Source: Pholiota molesta (lineage: Eukaryota > Basidiomycota > Agaricomycetes > Agaricales > Strophariaceae). From it: 64,000 bases of DNA. The translations under genes were made by a program, and so were the position numbers. Under the pieces are notes generated by a model. It saw only the letters and a list, made by a program, of their open reading frames with translations. It did no database searches and was not told the origin of the DNA. The stretch is taken from assembly GCA_014925825.1 (NCBI GenBank), contig JACGCK010000174.1, positions 30,820 through 94,819 on the forward strand. The letters run 5' to 3'. Of this stretch, positions 11,245-21,906 are shown piece after piece (position 1 is the first letter of the stretch; the number at the start of each line of letters is the position of its first letter).

Positions 11245-12124
11245 TTAGAACATGGTAACACCGACGAGCGCGCCGAGGAACGCGGTCGCCCAGCTGGCCT
11301 GCACCGACAGGGCACCGCTGGCTTTCGACGTCGACGTGGCCTTGGCGGAGGTGGTGCCAGAGGACGCGGGCTTGCTCGTGCCGGTGGTGGTGGCGGCGGC
11401 CGTGGTCGCAGCGGCGACTGTGGTGGTCTGGCTGGCAAGGGGCGCAGTGGACTGGCCGGCAATTTGGGAGAGGACATCCGCGGTGAAGACGCCGGTCATG
11501 CCGTCGAGGCTATTGCAAGCACGCATATTTAGAGACGGAAGACAATGGAAAGAAATCGGGAGGGTGCGTACTGGAACTTGGCGGAGAAAGCGAGGGCAGG
11601 GAATTGGGGCTGAGTAGCATCCTTGAGGGACAGAGACTCGAAGCGGATGAAGCTAAAAACAGCTGAGTATCGAAAGCTGAACGCGAATGCAAAGGCGACA
11701 TACTATTCACTGCTGACGGGCCCAATGGTGGGGTCGGGGGTGAAGTTGAGTGTGGAAACCTGAGAGACATCGATGCTGGCGTTAAGAGTCTGGAGGGAAG
11801 TCTTGAGGATGCACAAGGTCAGCTTATTAGTCCCTGGATATGAGGAGGGAATCGTAGTACCTGTTGTTGGGCATTTCCGGCGTAGATAGAGATTTTCGAG
11901 GGACCGAATTGGGCAAGACTGGGGTATGGCCATCATCTTGCCATGTAACAACAGCAGGCTGTCCACCGGTATAGCTCGTAGCGGCAACGGGAGCGGTCAC
12001 CTAACGGAAAAAAACCAGAATAAGAAAAGGATCTTATCGCTGCTGTTTTCCGGTGAAAACATACGAAGACGGTGGCGAAAGCTGCAGAAGCAGTGGCGAG
12101 GACGACAAGGACTTTGCAGAACAT
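11245..12124 (-). CDS. Second Kre9/KNH-type GPI-anchored protein, broken by a 1-base frameshift
   Basis: Exons are 12124-12065 (signal peptide MFCKVLVVLATASAAFA), 12000-11861, 11801-11704, 11652-11572 and 11509-11245. The domain reads VTAPVAATSYTGGQP...TWQDDG, then LAQFGPSKISIYAGNAQQQ, TSLQTLNASIDVSQVS, FTPDPTIGPVSSE, SLSLKDATQPQFPALAFSAKF and LDGMTGVF. A Ser/Thr/Ala-rich stalk and a GPI-type hydrophobic end (WATAFLGALVGVTMF) follow. Within exon 2 the frame changes between DDGHTPVL and AQFGPSK: the exon is 140 nt where 141 would keep the frame, and one G seems to be missing near 11911-11916 (TTGGCCC expected, TTGCCC seen). All other junctions are in phase. This is either a real recent pseudogene or an assembly error; I favour the error because everything else is conserved. 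Confidence 0.75.
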
Positions 12125-12640
12125 TGTGGTGGTGTTTGGTAAACGAATGGAGGTTGAGGGAAAGTGGGGGTTGCACGAAGCAAGTCGTTGACGGGAAGGG
12201 TGATGGACGTTAGGAAACAAGGAAGACGAAATCTGTTGCCTGCGGTGTTTATATGTAGCTTTCCTCCCATCATTTTTTCGCTGGCGTGCGTGCCCAGGCA
12301 CATCAAACCATAACAACATCAACAAACAAGCCTTGTCTATTTTTGGTATCTCTGCATGCGGGTTGTGACTCCCGATTATCACACCTCTCGTCCGTCAGAA
12401 AAGCGCCGAAGCGGTGAGCAGGAATAGGCAGAAATTGGCCGCAAAAAAGGCGATAGAAATTTTAATTGAAGCTTCTGCTGCAGACAGTCGACAGCGATAT
12501 CTGCTACTTAACAAAGTCTTGGCTGCTGGCAACCTGTTGCCTCAACCAAGCCTTAACGTTTAACATACATACCTTGGCGTCTAAGCATCAACGGGCCAAC
12601 TTGGCCCAACGGCATCGCGAATTTCCCAAAAATGTTAAAA

Positions 12641-12670
12641 TGGGTGACATTCCACAACGCTAACTTGAAT
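12641..12670 (+). repeat. Left terminal inverted repeat
   Basis: 30-base arm, perfectly complementary to 13219-13248 with no mismatch. Confidence 0.75.
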
Positions 12671-13218
12671 TATAATTCAAGTGTCACCTCAAGCGACGTC
12701 AGTCGGAGCTCGAATTTCGAATATTTGGATTTCCTTGGATTTCCATAACGTCCACAATGGCTAATTTGAAGTCAATATCTTGAATCCAGCGAGGGAGATC
12801 CTTGCGAGGCCCTCTAGTCTCCCTCTAATGAAATATATACTCCTTAAAATTAGGCAAAACACTATATTGCATGTAGGTGAGGCTCTAGATAAGGTAATAC
12901 AATATAATCTCCGAGTCTGCAGAGCTCACACTTCGTCTGCTGCCTACAATCGGAGCACCAAGTGCGAAGGCTTGGCAAGGGCACTCGATAATCATGCCGG
13001 GATGCCGCTCGTCCAACGCTAACGGAAAAGGAAAGAAAGGGTCCAAAATGGCAACGGTTGACAGTTTTTGACATTCAAAAATTTGGAAGGGGGGTCGAGA
13101 GGCCTCCTCCAAATTCGAGATTAGACCTGTCAACTTGAAAGTCAGTTGACAGCTCGGAGTTATGCCATCAGCGGCACCTCGGCGAAGGACCCTTGTTACC
13201 AAGTATTTAGAGTTAGAT

Positions 13219-13248
13219 ATTCAAGTTAGCGTTGTGGAATGTCACCCA
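13219..13248 (-). repeat. Right terminal inverted repeat
   Basis: 30-base arm, perfectly complementary to 12641-12670. Pairing stops at both outer and inner ends. Confidence 0.75.
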
Positions 13249-13602
13249 ATGATGTCTTTAAGTCCGAGCTGCGGACGGAACCAGACGCGACTCGAATTCC
13301 AATAACACTGCAGGCCTGCATGCCAGCACCTCAACGGGCACGGACCTCGTCCTCAAAGTACATAGTTCAAACATAATTAGAATATATTTCTGCAGAATTT
13401 CGCCTTCGAAAATTGGACTCTTTAATACATATCTCATGTGCAATCAAATACATGTACAGACAATTCGTGGCTGGTATATTGTTCTTCGTGATGTATCGCC
13501 CGCTTCACCGGAAATAGCTGCACACCAGCAACTGCCGAGATTTCGCGAACTTCCCTGGAACTTCCCATGATGGGCTGCGCCAATTCCGCCTCCGGAGATT
13601 CA

Positions 13603-16336
13603 TTAAGTCATAAACACATAACGGGGATCATCATCCCAAACCTCAGAATCCTCCTGCTCGTCCAGCCTCGCCTTCTCGTCCTTCGACAGCGCCGCCACCC
13701 GCGCCGCATTCCGCCTGTTCAGCGCGCTCAACCGCGTGCGCAGCGCAAACGCCGTCAAGAACGACAGCAGCAGACACCTAAATATTAAGTAACCCCGACA
13801 CGAACAGGAGGTGAGCATCCCGCGCGGACCCGAAGAAAGAAGAGGAGTAACGGCAGCGCGACGTACCCAGCGGATAGCGCGTGGCCCTTGCGGAAGTTGT
13901 CGTTTGGATCGAAATAGATTTGAGGCGAAGCGCTAAATAAAAATAGACGTGACATATAAAATTAGAATTAGATCGCTGGCCCGAAATAACGCGGAGCTTG
14001 CTCACATCGAGACGCAGTTGGAAATCGACACGATAAACGCAGTGCCCACACCTCGCTTCGACGTCGGCGAGAACGCATTAGCCGCCCAGCTCCTGAATGT
14101 CAGCCCAAAACACGTCAGTAACACAACGCGAGGACAATTCGAAGTAGTATCCTTACATGACCAACGGGAACAGGCTGTAATTCCCGCCAACGACCAAGAA
14201 CAGCGCAAAATACGCCGCGCCGACGCTCTTCTGCACCGACGTTGCCAGGATGATATACCCGATGAAGGAGATCGCGCAAGAGGCCATGATGTGCCAGCCT
14301 CTGTCGTGGGTGCGGTCGCTGTGCCACGCCTGAATGAGGACCATGAACCAGCCCACGACGTAGGGCGCCACAGTCATGCCTTGAGCGTTGAGGGACGAGA
14401 AGCCGAGGCCTTTGATGAGCTGAATGAACGACACGCGTCCGCTATCAACAAAGCGTTGGGGGAGCATAGGCGAAGGCACTTACTGTAGGGAGGAAATAGG
14501 ATATAGTGGCTACGCCGACATTAACTATAGAAGGATTTCAGTAACGTCCTCACCAAAGAATTCTTGGTTCACATACAGCTCGCATAGATCAACATAAACA
14601 TCCACGCATTCAAATCGGAGACGATGACCTTGAAGCCTTTCCACCCCGACATCCGCCATGGGACTGCGGTTTATGGTCGCGGTTTAACCGCGCTTGCGCG
14701 ATGGCCCTTTCTCTTGGGGTGAGGAATGTGGCAGAGAACGGGAAGGAGGGGAGGAAGAGAAGGATCATGCTAGCCATGATAAGAGTTGGAATGGCTTCGA
14801 TCTGATAGAACGAGGTTAAGTGGCACTGTAAAATCTGGGACGGAGGTACTGACTAAGAAGAGGAATTGCCAGCCTTGAAGTACAGTGGTTTTGGCGCGCA
14901 CTAGGCCGAAGGCGAGAAGACCCTACAAATGGAATAAATTAGGTTCGTCTCGCTCTTCCGAAATTCAGAATACGAACTCCGATTGCACCTGGCAGAGTTC
15001 CAGTCATACACAAGCTACGGAAATGTTAGAGATAGAGGATGAAGTGGGAGCGTAAAGGCCAATTTTACCTGATTCGCAGAGCGAGTTCCGACCTATGAAG
15101 AAGAATATGAGCGTCTGCTTCGTCGAATAAAGAATTGAATATCCTACCGCTTGTACCAGAACGACAGATAGTAGATCATCCCAGCATAGTAGCCTGCTTC
15201 GCCGATCCCCATCAACACTCTGTAATATAGGACATCAATATGAGACACCTCGTAACTGCGAAAATGGATGCATACCTCAGTACCAATAAAGCAGCGTAAC
15301 CTTTAGCATACACCACTGATAACGACGCCAAACCCCAAAATGTGAGCGAAAGGAAAAAGCTACCATTTTGAATTAGTATATTTCGTTAATAAGAAGAGAT
15401 ATATACTGACAAACGGTTCGCCCCGATATGACGTTGAAGAACTGATACATCAATTCCGTTAGATCATTTATTTTGCATATAAGCCATAAGTATCACCATT
15501 CGCTGGCATCTCCAATAAACCTAAGCTTTATCAGCTTCACTGAATGCGAACAGACAGGAAAGGGACGTACAATAACCAACGTAGAAAATGCTCAGAACGA
15601 GAGTCCATTTATTGTTGTCCACGATTCCCTGCCGTATATTTCAGAATTAATGTTGAACAACGTTGCATGCCTCAGAGCACTCACGAAGTTCTTGTTGAAC
15701 GCTGGGATAACATGTGCATTCCCGCTGAGGAAAAAGGATTGAGTATATCGACATGTCGGCAAGTAAAAGTAGTGCTGACATGTTGGTTCGGTCTGTAAAG
15801 ATCACGATGGTGGTCAGTAGGGTAAGAGAGAATTGTACATGTGCGCCTCACCGAATTGATTGACTGGATTTCATCACACATCAAGTAAGTTTCCTCTCTA
15901 CAAGAAGATCATCGCGATACACGACTTACAAATGTAACTGTATATCCAGTCAGCTCCTAGCACGAAGTTCAAAGTATATGCGAATAACTCACCTGCATAT
16001 GACAAGCGGGAGCACCGTCCTATCGATCTTCTTCCTCACTGCTCTCTAACATGATGACAATCAGCGACCACCGATCACACATCGCGCCCCGACCACCAGA
16101 CAAAACAAGGTGACGGAACCACATACCTCTTCCTCTGCAGTAAACTCCACCGCCTCTGCGTCTCGGTGCACCGCATCTGCATACGTGGGGTCAAGTGGCG
16201 AGAAGAAATGCTTTCTCTTCGGCTTCGGCCCCAGCGCGGCCTGATGCGCGTCTCCTTCCCTATTCGAGTGCACTGAGCTCGTCTTCTCCACCTCCTCGCC
16301 CGAATGTCCAGCGTGGGATTCTTGCTCCGATGTCAT
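13603..16336 (-). CDS. MFS transporter, anion:cation symporter (Dal5/allantoate-type) family
   Basis: I could thread 20 exons: 16336-16127, 16045-15993, 15937-15930, 15863-15852, 15792-15780, 15724-15685, 15628-15571, 15520-15497, 15441-15411, 15359-15276, 15219-15148, 15092-15069, 15014-14978, 14922-14854, 14801-14577, 14524-14484, 14419-14157, 14092-14006, 13932-13867 and 13777-13603. The protein shows the family signature: FNQFDRTNIGNAHVIPAFN (loop after TM1), SIFYVGYCLLEMPANVLQR, RVLMGIGEAGYYAGMIYYL, SFWYKRSELALRI, TAPYV-type helices, WHSDRTHDRGWHIMA, and the tail WDDDPRYVFMT. It should be a 12-TM plasma-membrane importer of small organic anions; the substrate is not predictable. Three consecutive exons are only 8, 12 and 13 nt. 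In exon 15 the frame slips by one base near 14650-14656 (PQSHGG then MSGWKGFKVIVSD), so as written it is interrupted. Confidence 0.85.
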
Positions 16337-16781
16337 GCTGCGCTTCGCGACAGTGGGGGCGCAGATGGGGGAAGTGTCGACAGCATTCTGATATCGATGG
16401 TCATATATACTCCTTCGTCATCGGATAGAGATCGAAGCGAAGGCAAAATGAATATTGGCATCGGAGTCCGGCAAGGGGTATATCCAGGCATATCAGGGCA
16501 TATCCTTGCATAGCATGGGGTAGCCAACTATTTTTAGACGATGTGTAATTGAACTATGGAGGAGTATGGAGACCGACATTGGCGGGTACTGTAGGCGAGT
16601 ATCGTTGTCGGTCTTGTGACCTAGAAAGAAGTAAAGAGTGGGAAAGGAGGAGACCAACTGAGACCAAATAGGCGTTTTTGGACAACCAAGGTGCGATTGA
16701 GCGCAAGGTAGTCCAAGGTCCGGACGGTTGTATCACGAATGCGATCAAGTGATAACTTGGAGGAATTTCGTTGAGGGCACA
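16337..16781. other. Intergenic gap
   Basis: Promoter side of the MFS gene and 3' flank of the next minus-strand gene. A short GCATATCC-type motif recurs around 16476-16510. Nothing else stands out. Confidence 0.4.
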
Positions 16782-18051
16782 TCATAGCACAAGGATAGCT
16801 TGTGAGGCCTCGTCAAGGAGCACCAATCGAGCGTGCTTCAAAACGGCGACCTGTTGCAGACGTCCAATTCTCACCGAATGCCATTCATCTAACAGTTGTC
16901 GAAGATGGGTTTTTCTTCTCAGGTCGTGATAAATCTTGATATGATCTGATGCGAGCAACGTGGTGCGGGGCCCCGCCGAACCAGGAACTGAGTTTGATGA
17001 CAATGTGGGGAGTGGGGTAGAGAAGGGGGGCGGCTTATGGTTCGCTAGCATGGCCCTGGCACGTTGACTGTTCTGGGATGCGTGAAATGAAATACCCAGA
17101 GACCCTACGGTACCGGATGTTCGTAAATCGCGGAGAAAATCCCAAAAATTGAGCAGTAATTCAGAAGTCCACAAGATTTGAGTATTGTAGCCATCGAAAG
17201 GGATGGAAAGATAGTCAGAGTCATCTTCTAAAAGGGTAGCAGAGGAACAATCATCCCAGGGAAGCACACCACGGATGGGAATTAGCCAGGCCACACGAGC
17301 GTCATCAGGTAGAGAAAAGCTTGAATACGGAGACACGAAACGCGGTTCAGCACTAGAAATTTCCGCATATACTAGGGGAGGTTCGGAAGAAAGAAAGGGT
17401 GACGGAAGCATATGTGGCTGTTGAGCGAAGAGTATGATATCATTAGCGAGACATGCTATGCAAATCAGCTTGAAGACGCACCTGAGGTATCAAATAATAC
17501 AACGGTGCCAAATTGAGTTTTCTTTTCTTGGAAACCTGTTCCTCCATTAAGTGCGAATTTTCGACTTCTACGTCGTTGGACTCCTCTAAACCTGGTCTAG
17601 CCCGCTTATGCTTGCCCTCCAGCAGATAAGTCAAATCGGTTCCGACGAAGTCCTCTAAATCGCTCAGCTCGAATATCTCGTCCTCAGTCAGAGCTGACCC
17701 CCATTCCTTGTCTATGCGCCCTCCTTTCACGGCAATTTCGAAGGCAGGAGGCCTGTCCGCCAACGTAAAACAATTGCCTGCTTAGAATGTTAGGTCGAGC
17801 AGACGTCGAGATGAAGTCAACGACAGACTGGAGCCAGTGGTCTTGAGAGCAGGGATATTGGTGGCTCTGCTAGTCCATTTAGAGTATCCAGAGATGACAC
17901 CTTTGAGAAGTTGATACGCTTCGTTGACGATTGCGGTTTGAGATGTTCGACTTGGTAAAGAGGTCGAATGGCGGTACTCATGCACAGTGAAATTGAGGTC
18001 GTCGAATCGAGCGGATTCATGTACAGTTGGGTTTGTCGCAGGTGGATCCAT
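16782..18051 (-). CDS. Conserved-looking hypothetical protein
   Basis: Three exons fit well: 18051-17829, 17777-17482 and 17417-16782 (about 384 residues), with in-phase GT-AG introns and a CTAAC branch site before the first acceptor. There is no signal peptide or membrane helix. The middle part has an acidic stretch (TEDEIFELSDLEDF) followed by a basic nuclear-localisation-like KKRKLN. The C-terminal part has an ordered look: DDARVAWLIPIRGVLPWDD, ILWTSELLLNFWDFLRDLR and a helical end HLRQLLDEWHSVRIGRLQQ. I do not recognise the family. Its composition suggests a nuclear or cytoplasmic protein. Exon 1 might be extended upstream, but no better start is visible. Confidence 0.6.
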
Positions 18052-18513
18052 GGCTCAAATAAGAGTCTGAATAGACGCGTTTCAGGCAAGAATGGACTGC
18101 AAAGTCATCGAGATGAAAGTGGTAGGCACATGAAGTTCTGCGCGAGTTTCAAAGCAACGAATCAGCGGTAGCGAACTTTGTTCGGTATCTGCCGGTTTCG
18201 TAGCAAAGCCGCCGGGAATTTGCGCCGCTCAACTTGAGATTAGATTTTCATGAGTAGTACATCTAAGTTGAGGATTGTTTCGAAAAGAAAAGTGAATGAT
18301 CAATGAATACAACTATTCTGGATTGACGTTCTTCAAAAAACATCCCGATGATAGAGGTTCACAATATTCTGTTCGTACATTTATGATTTTCCAATATGTA
18401 TTCGACGTAAATGCCATACAATCTAGGAGAACTATGAGAAGCGCAGGTGCATTCTTGGTTTACAGGTCCTAATAGCCACTGAGAAAAGCGCGGTCTTTGG
18501 TTTGCTTTGATGT
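18052..18513. other. Intergenic gap, nothing recognised
   Basis: AT-rich flank between the hypothetical gene and the stop of the first small secreted protein. No gene, repeat or RNA feature seen. Confidence 0.4.
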
Positions 18514-18855
18514 TTAACAGGTGACCTTGAAAGATCCCATCGAGCCAGCCGCAAAGGTCTGGCACCCAGCAGCCCAAGGACTTCCGTCATCGGATCCGTA
18601 TGCATTGGAGCACGCGCTGTCGAAGTAGAAAGTGGTGATGCTGCACCCGCCGTTCATGACAACATTGAAGGACGCCATTGGGGAGGCGAGGGAGAAGCAT
18701 GTGCCAGAGTTGACTTGGGTTCCGGCAATGGTCTCGACGAGGCTGCTGGAGGTCGAGCAAGAGCCCGAACTGTAGCCGGCGACGGAGAAGGTGCCTGCGG
18801 TTGCGAGAGCCAAAGGCGCCATGGAGATGGCTAAGAGGGCAGCGAAGAACTTCAT
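18514..18855 (-). CDS. Small secreted six-cysteine protein, copy 1
   Basis: Single coding exon, 113 residues. It has a clear signal peptide (MKFFAALLAISMAPLALA), then AGTFSVAGYSSGSC and a mature body rich in Ser, Gly and Ala with six cysteines, the last being the final residue (SFKVTC). It is three residues shorter than the paralogues at 21312 and 27360 because the APA after the signal peptide is missing; the rest is nearly identical, including MASFNVVMNGGCSIT and DSACSNAYGSDDGSPW. I recognise no named domain: the count does not match hydrophobins (eight Cys) or cerato-platanins (four). An effector, wall or fruiting-body surface role is only inference. A 5'UTR intron like that of the other copies is visible upstream (donor GTAGGT after AAGCAA). 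Confidence 0.8.
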   Translation of the reverse strand: MKFFAALLAISMAPLALATAGTFSVAGYSSGSCSTSSSLVETIAGTQVNSGTCFSLASPMASFNVVMNGGCSITTFYFDSACSNAYGSDDGSPWAAGCQTFAAGSMGSFKVTC

Positions 18856-19070
18856 GGTGTTTGATGATTTGTAGTTAGTTATAAAGACCTTGATGAGCTG
18901 CGAATGGTGTAATGCTCAGAATATGCATCAACTATAGTGGTGAAGCTGAAGACCTACTTGCTTAAGCGAAGGTAGCTTTGGAACTGAGAAAATAGCAAGA
19001 ATAACTGACACATTTTATAGATTTTTCGACCATCGACTCCGTCCACAGAAGAATGGACGCCTCAAAAACT

Positions 19071-19107
19071 GCGCCGACACTCTCGGTACAATTTCCGACG
19101 CCGTTCA
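19071..19107 (-). promoter_or_regulatory. Conserved promoter block of secreted-protein copy 1
   Basis: GCGCCGACAC followed by CCGACGCCGTT. The same arrangement sits about 200-250 bases upstream of all three paralogues (21865-21906 and 27094-27155), in the same orientation relative to the gene, although the surrounding sequence of copy 1 has otherwise diverged. Probable upstream activating element. Confidence 0.5.
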
Positions 19108-21299
19108 CAATGAAAGGTCGACCTACGGTCTCCTCGACACCTTGCTGCATTTTTCTTGATATTCTCATAATACTTACAGTACAATTTTTACATTGTCATG
19201 CATGATTATTAACTATATTGCGAAGCCTAAAAATCTTAAATCAGAGGCCATTGTTGTTAGACCTCGCTAGCGGCCGCAGCCGCCTCGCTCGGTCTTGGGA
19301 AATTTTGTTCTATGAATGTCAATGGTCAAGGTGGCATTTCATTTTACATCCAGTATATTGATGACTTGTACTTCAAGTTATTGGAAAATGTCGACAAATG
19401 CGCAACCCTCCTCAGGCTGTGAAAGCTTGGTGAAAGCAGCTCGCTGTTGGCTCGCTGCTCACTGCATGAAATGCAAAGCTTCTGTTTTAAATTTCAAAAG
19501 AAGTCAACAAACCACCATCTTTATTGTTTAATCTATCATAAGTATTCTAACAACTTAAAAGAAGAAATGAGCCCTTGAGGTTTGGGAATCCATGTGGGAA
19601 TCAATTGGGCATCGAATCGAGCTTGCACCAAGCAGATTGAGCGCCAAACTTGCACAAACATTAGCACAACTTTCATGAACATTAAGGATTCTTTCGACGG
19701 CTGGATGCTAGTGAAATGTTTGGTCGAGCATCAATAGAGGACGGGAACAAACATCTATAAATACATGCTTAGTAATTTCGAATGTGGGGGACCATTGCTT
19801 TCAGCAAGGTGACTTGTCAATTCAAATTCACGAGATCTCGAAAACGAACTTCTCTAAGTCTTCCAGTGCCACAACAAATGTTCCCGTGGGTGGGTCCCCA
19901 TCTATTTCCGTCAGCGCCGGATCTGAATGAATGATCCTACTTCTCCAATTGGTGGAGTAGGCGCAACGGCACACAGTCTACCGGCTATTTTTAACTCTCC
20001 CGACGTGAACGACATAAGAATAACGTATGTTGTCCAGACTGAGATGGATAAAGATCGCACATACAGTTTTAAAGACATGCCAGGTAAGCAGGTTAATGCG
20101 GCCTTGGGTATTACTGGTATATTATGTTCGGATCATTGAAAACATCCTTTACGATTCTCGTACGTCTGCAAATTGTATTTTCTGAATATTGAACAGAACA
20201 ACGCATATTTAAGCGATGAACGGAGAATTGCATTTCTGGCTTGAGCAACATCGGAATCGGAAACACTGATTTTTTGCATGTCTATACATACAATATCTCA
20301 AAATACTCAATCAAATGTCACCTTCTACCAAATGCAGAATTTAACAACTCACCTCCGACAACTCAGGTGTCTCAAATTTTCATTCAGTGTGTCGGAAACA
20401 GTGTGGTCTTGTGCCGATCTTTAGGAATTGGTGCGAACATCGCAAAAGCGAACGCATCACACCCAGCCGAGCTTTTGAACAGGACCCAGGTGCTGTTCAC
20501 TGGTCACTCTCGGTCGCCTTTGACACCGGTAAAAAACATTGCCAACTACCTCTTTAGAGTCTTGGCCCATGGCTTTGAGCATGCGAGCATATGACCTTTA
20601 GCTTTCTATCACTCTGCGCCCATCAATTCAATTCAGCTTGTGTTTGTGTATAAGGCACGGTCTTGAAGCTAATCGAGTTGGGGATGCGTCCACAAGCGTC
20701 AACCAGATTTTGACGGCCTGGAACAATTAAATGGCTATACTCTGCATTGGGAGGCGAGGGGATTTTAAATTTCACAAATTCAATCCAATCCATTGCAACT
20801 CTGTAGGGAAGTAGGCCTTCGAATGACAAAACACCAGGTAATATCGCCATCTGACACGAAGGCTTAAAGCGTACAAATTTCAAAAGCAAAGGAGCTTCCG
20901 AGCTTCAGTTCACAATAAACATATCGCAGAACAAGTTCCTAGTTTCAAGGCGAGATTAAATGCGCGTCCCATCAGGTAAATGTCACTCGCAGGATTCGCT
21001 TTGGCCTGCGCAGTGCGAAAGCGAGGCGGCAACATTCACTGCTAGCAAGCTACTTGTAAATTTGTATCTTCCCATAGAGAGGCTTCTCGTACGCTCTTAA
21101 AAATACAGAGAATTTTCTACGTGGCTTTCTATTGCTTTTTAACAGAGATATAAATATGGCGCAATCCATGCCTCAAGTTTTGTCAACGATTAACAGTGCA
21201 CTTCATTTGCTTGCAACATGTCAAAGCGAGAATTTGAAGATGATACGCCTTTTCCTATATATGTTTTCCACTATTCGACCCAAAGATATTGGTATACAA
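19108..21299. other. Gene-poor stretch
   Basis: About 2.2 kb with only short ORFs (for example 19927-20139 and 20241-20594 on plus, 20623-20889 on minus). None has a signal peptide, a recognisable domain or a convincing set of splice sites. Decayed genes cannot be excluded. Confidence 0.35.
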
Positions 21300-21311
21300 T
21301 CTGATAATTAT

Positions 21312-21662
21312 TTAACAGGTGACCTTGAACGATCCCATGGAACCAGCCGCAAAGGTCTGGCACCCAACAGCCCAAGGACTTCCGTCATCGGATCCGTATG
21401 CATTGGAGCACGCGCTGTCGAAGTAGAAAGAGGTGACGCTACACCCGCCGTTCATGACAACATTGAAGGACGCCATTGGGGAGGCGAGGGAGAAGCATGT
21501 GCCAGAGTTGACTTGGGTTCCGGCAATGGTCTCTACGAGGCTGCTGGAGGTCGAGCAGGAGCCCGAGCTGTAGCCGGCGACGGAGAATTTGCCTGCGGTG
21601 GCGGGTGCGGCGAGCGCCAAAGGTGCAACGGCGATGGCCAAGAGGGCGGCGAAGAATTTCAT
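21312..21662 (-). CDS. Small secreted six-cysteine protein, copy 2
   Basis: Single coding exon, 116 residues, starting at the ATG of MKFFAALLAIAVAPLALAA. An upstream in-frame ATG at 21692 would put ten polar residues before the signal peptide and lies in the 5'UTR exon, so it is rejected. The mature protein begins about APATAGKFSVAGY and has six Cys with C-terminal ...SFKVTC. It differs from copy 3 by only a handful of residues (K/T after AG, QVNSG versus QAYSG). The 5'UTR carries an intron from GTATGT to TTTTCAG just before the coding exon, matching copy 3. Confidence 0.82.
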   Translation of the reverse strand: MKFFAALLAIAVAPLALAAPATAGKFSVAGYSSGSCSTSSSLVETIAGTQVNSGTCFSLASPMASFNVVMNGGCSVTSFYFDSACSNAYGSDDGSPWAVGCQTFAAGSMGSFKVTC

Positions 21663-21864
21663 TGCGGTTGATAGTTTTGTGGTTTGTTGCAAACTGAAAA
21701 GGTGAAGACATTAGGACTGTAGCAAATGGCGTGTAAAGTAATACTTTAAAGACATACCTGCTCAGGTGGATGAAGCTTTGAAACTGAAGAAGTATGGAAA
21801 TCAACTAGCCCTTCTTATGGAACTCCAGTCGAGCCACAAATTACCGAAAGGCGCTTCAGAGAAC

Positions 21865-21906
21865 GCGCCGACCCCGACACTCGCGGCGCGATCGCCGACG
21901 CCGTTT
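21865..21906 (-). promoter_or_regulatory. Conserved promoter block of secreted-protein copy 2
   Basis: GCGCCGACCCCGACAC and ATCGCCGACGCCGTTT, the same GC-rich block as upstream of copies 1 and 3, in AT-rich surroundings. Confidence 0.5.

Larger units (their letters stand above)
12641..13248. mobile_element. 608-bp element with 30-bp perfect terminal inverted repeats (MITE-like)
   Basis: Bases 12641-12670 are the exact reverse complement of 13219-13248. The arms begin TGGGTGACATTCCACAACGC. The 548 bases between contain no transposase-like ORF, so this fits a non-autonomous TIR DNA transposon or MITE. I could not see a clear target-site duplication: the flanks are ...TTAAAA on the left and ATGATG... 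on the right. Family is therefore unassigned. Confidence 0.6.

Noticed and set aside
19927..20594. Two consecutive plus-strand ORFs in the gene-poor stretch
   Set aside because: No family resemblance and no splice sites joining them; could be a decayed gene but unsupported.
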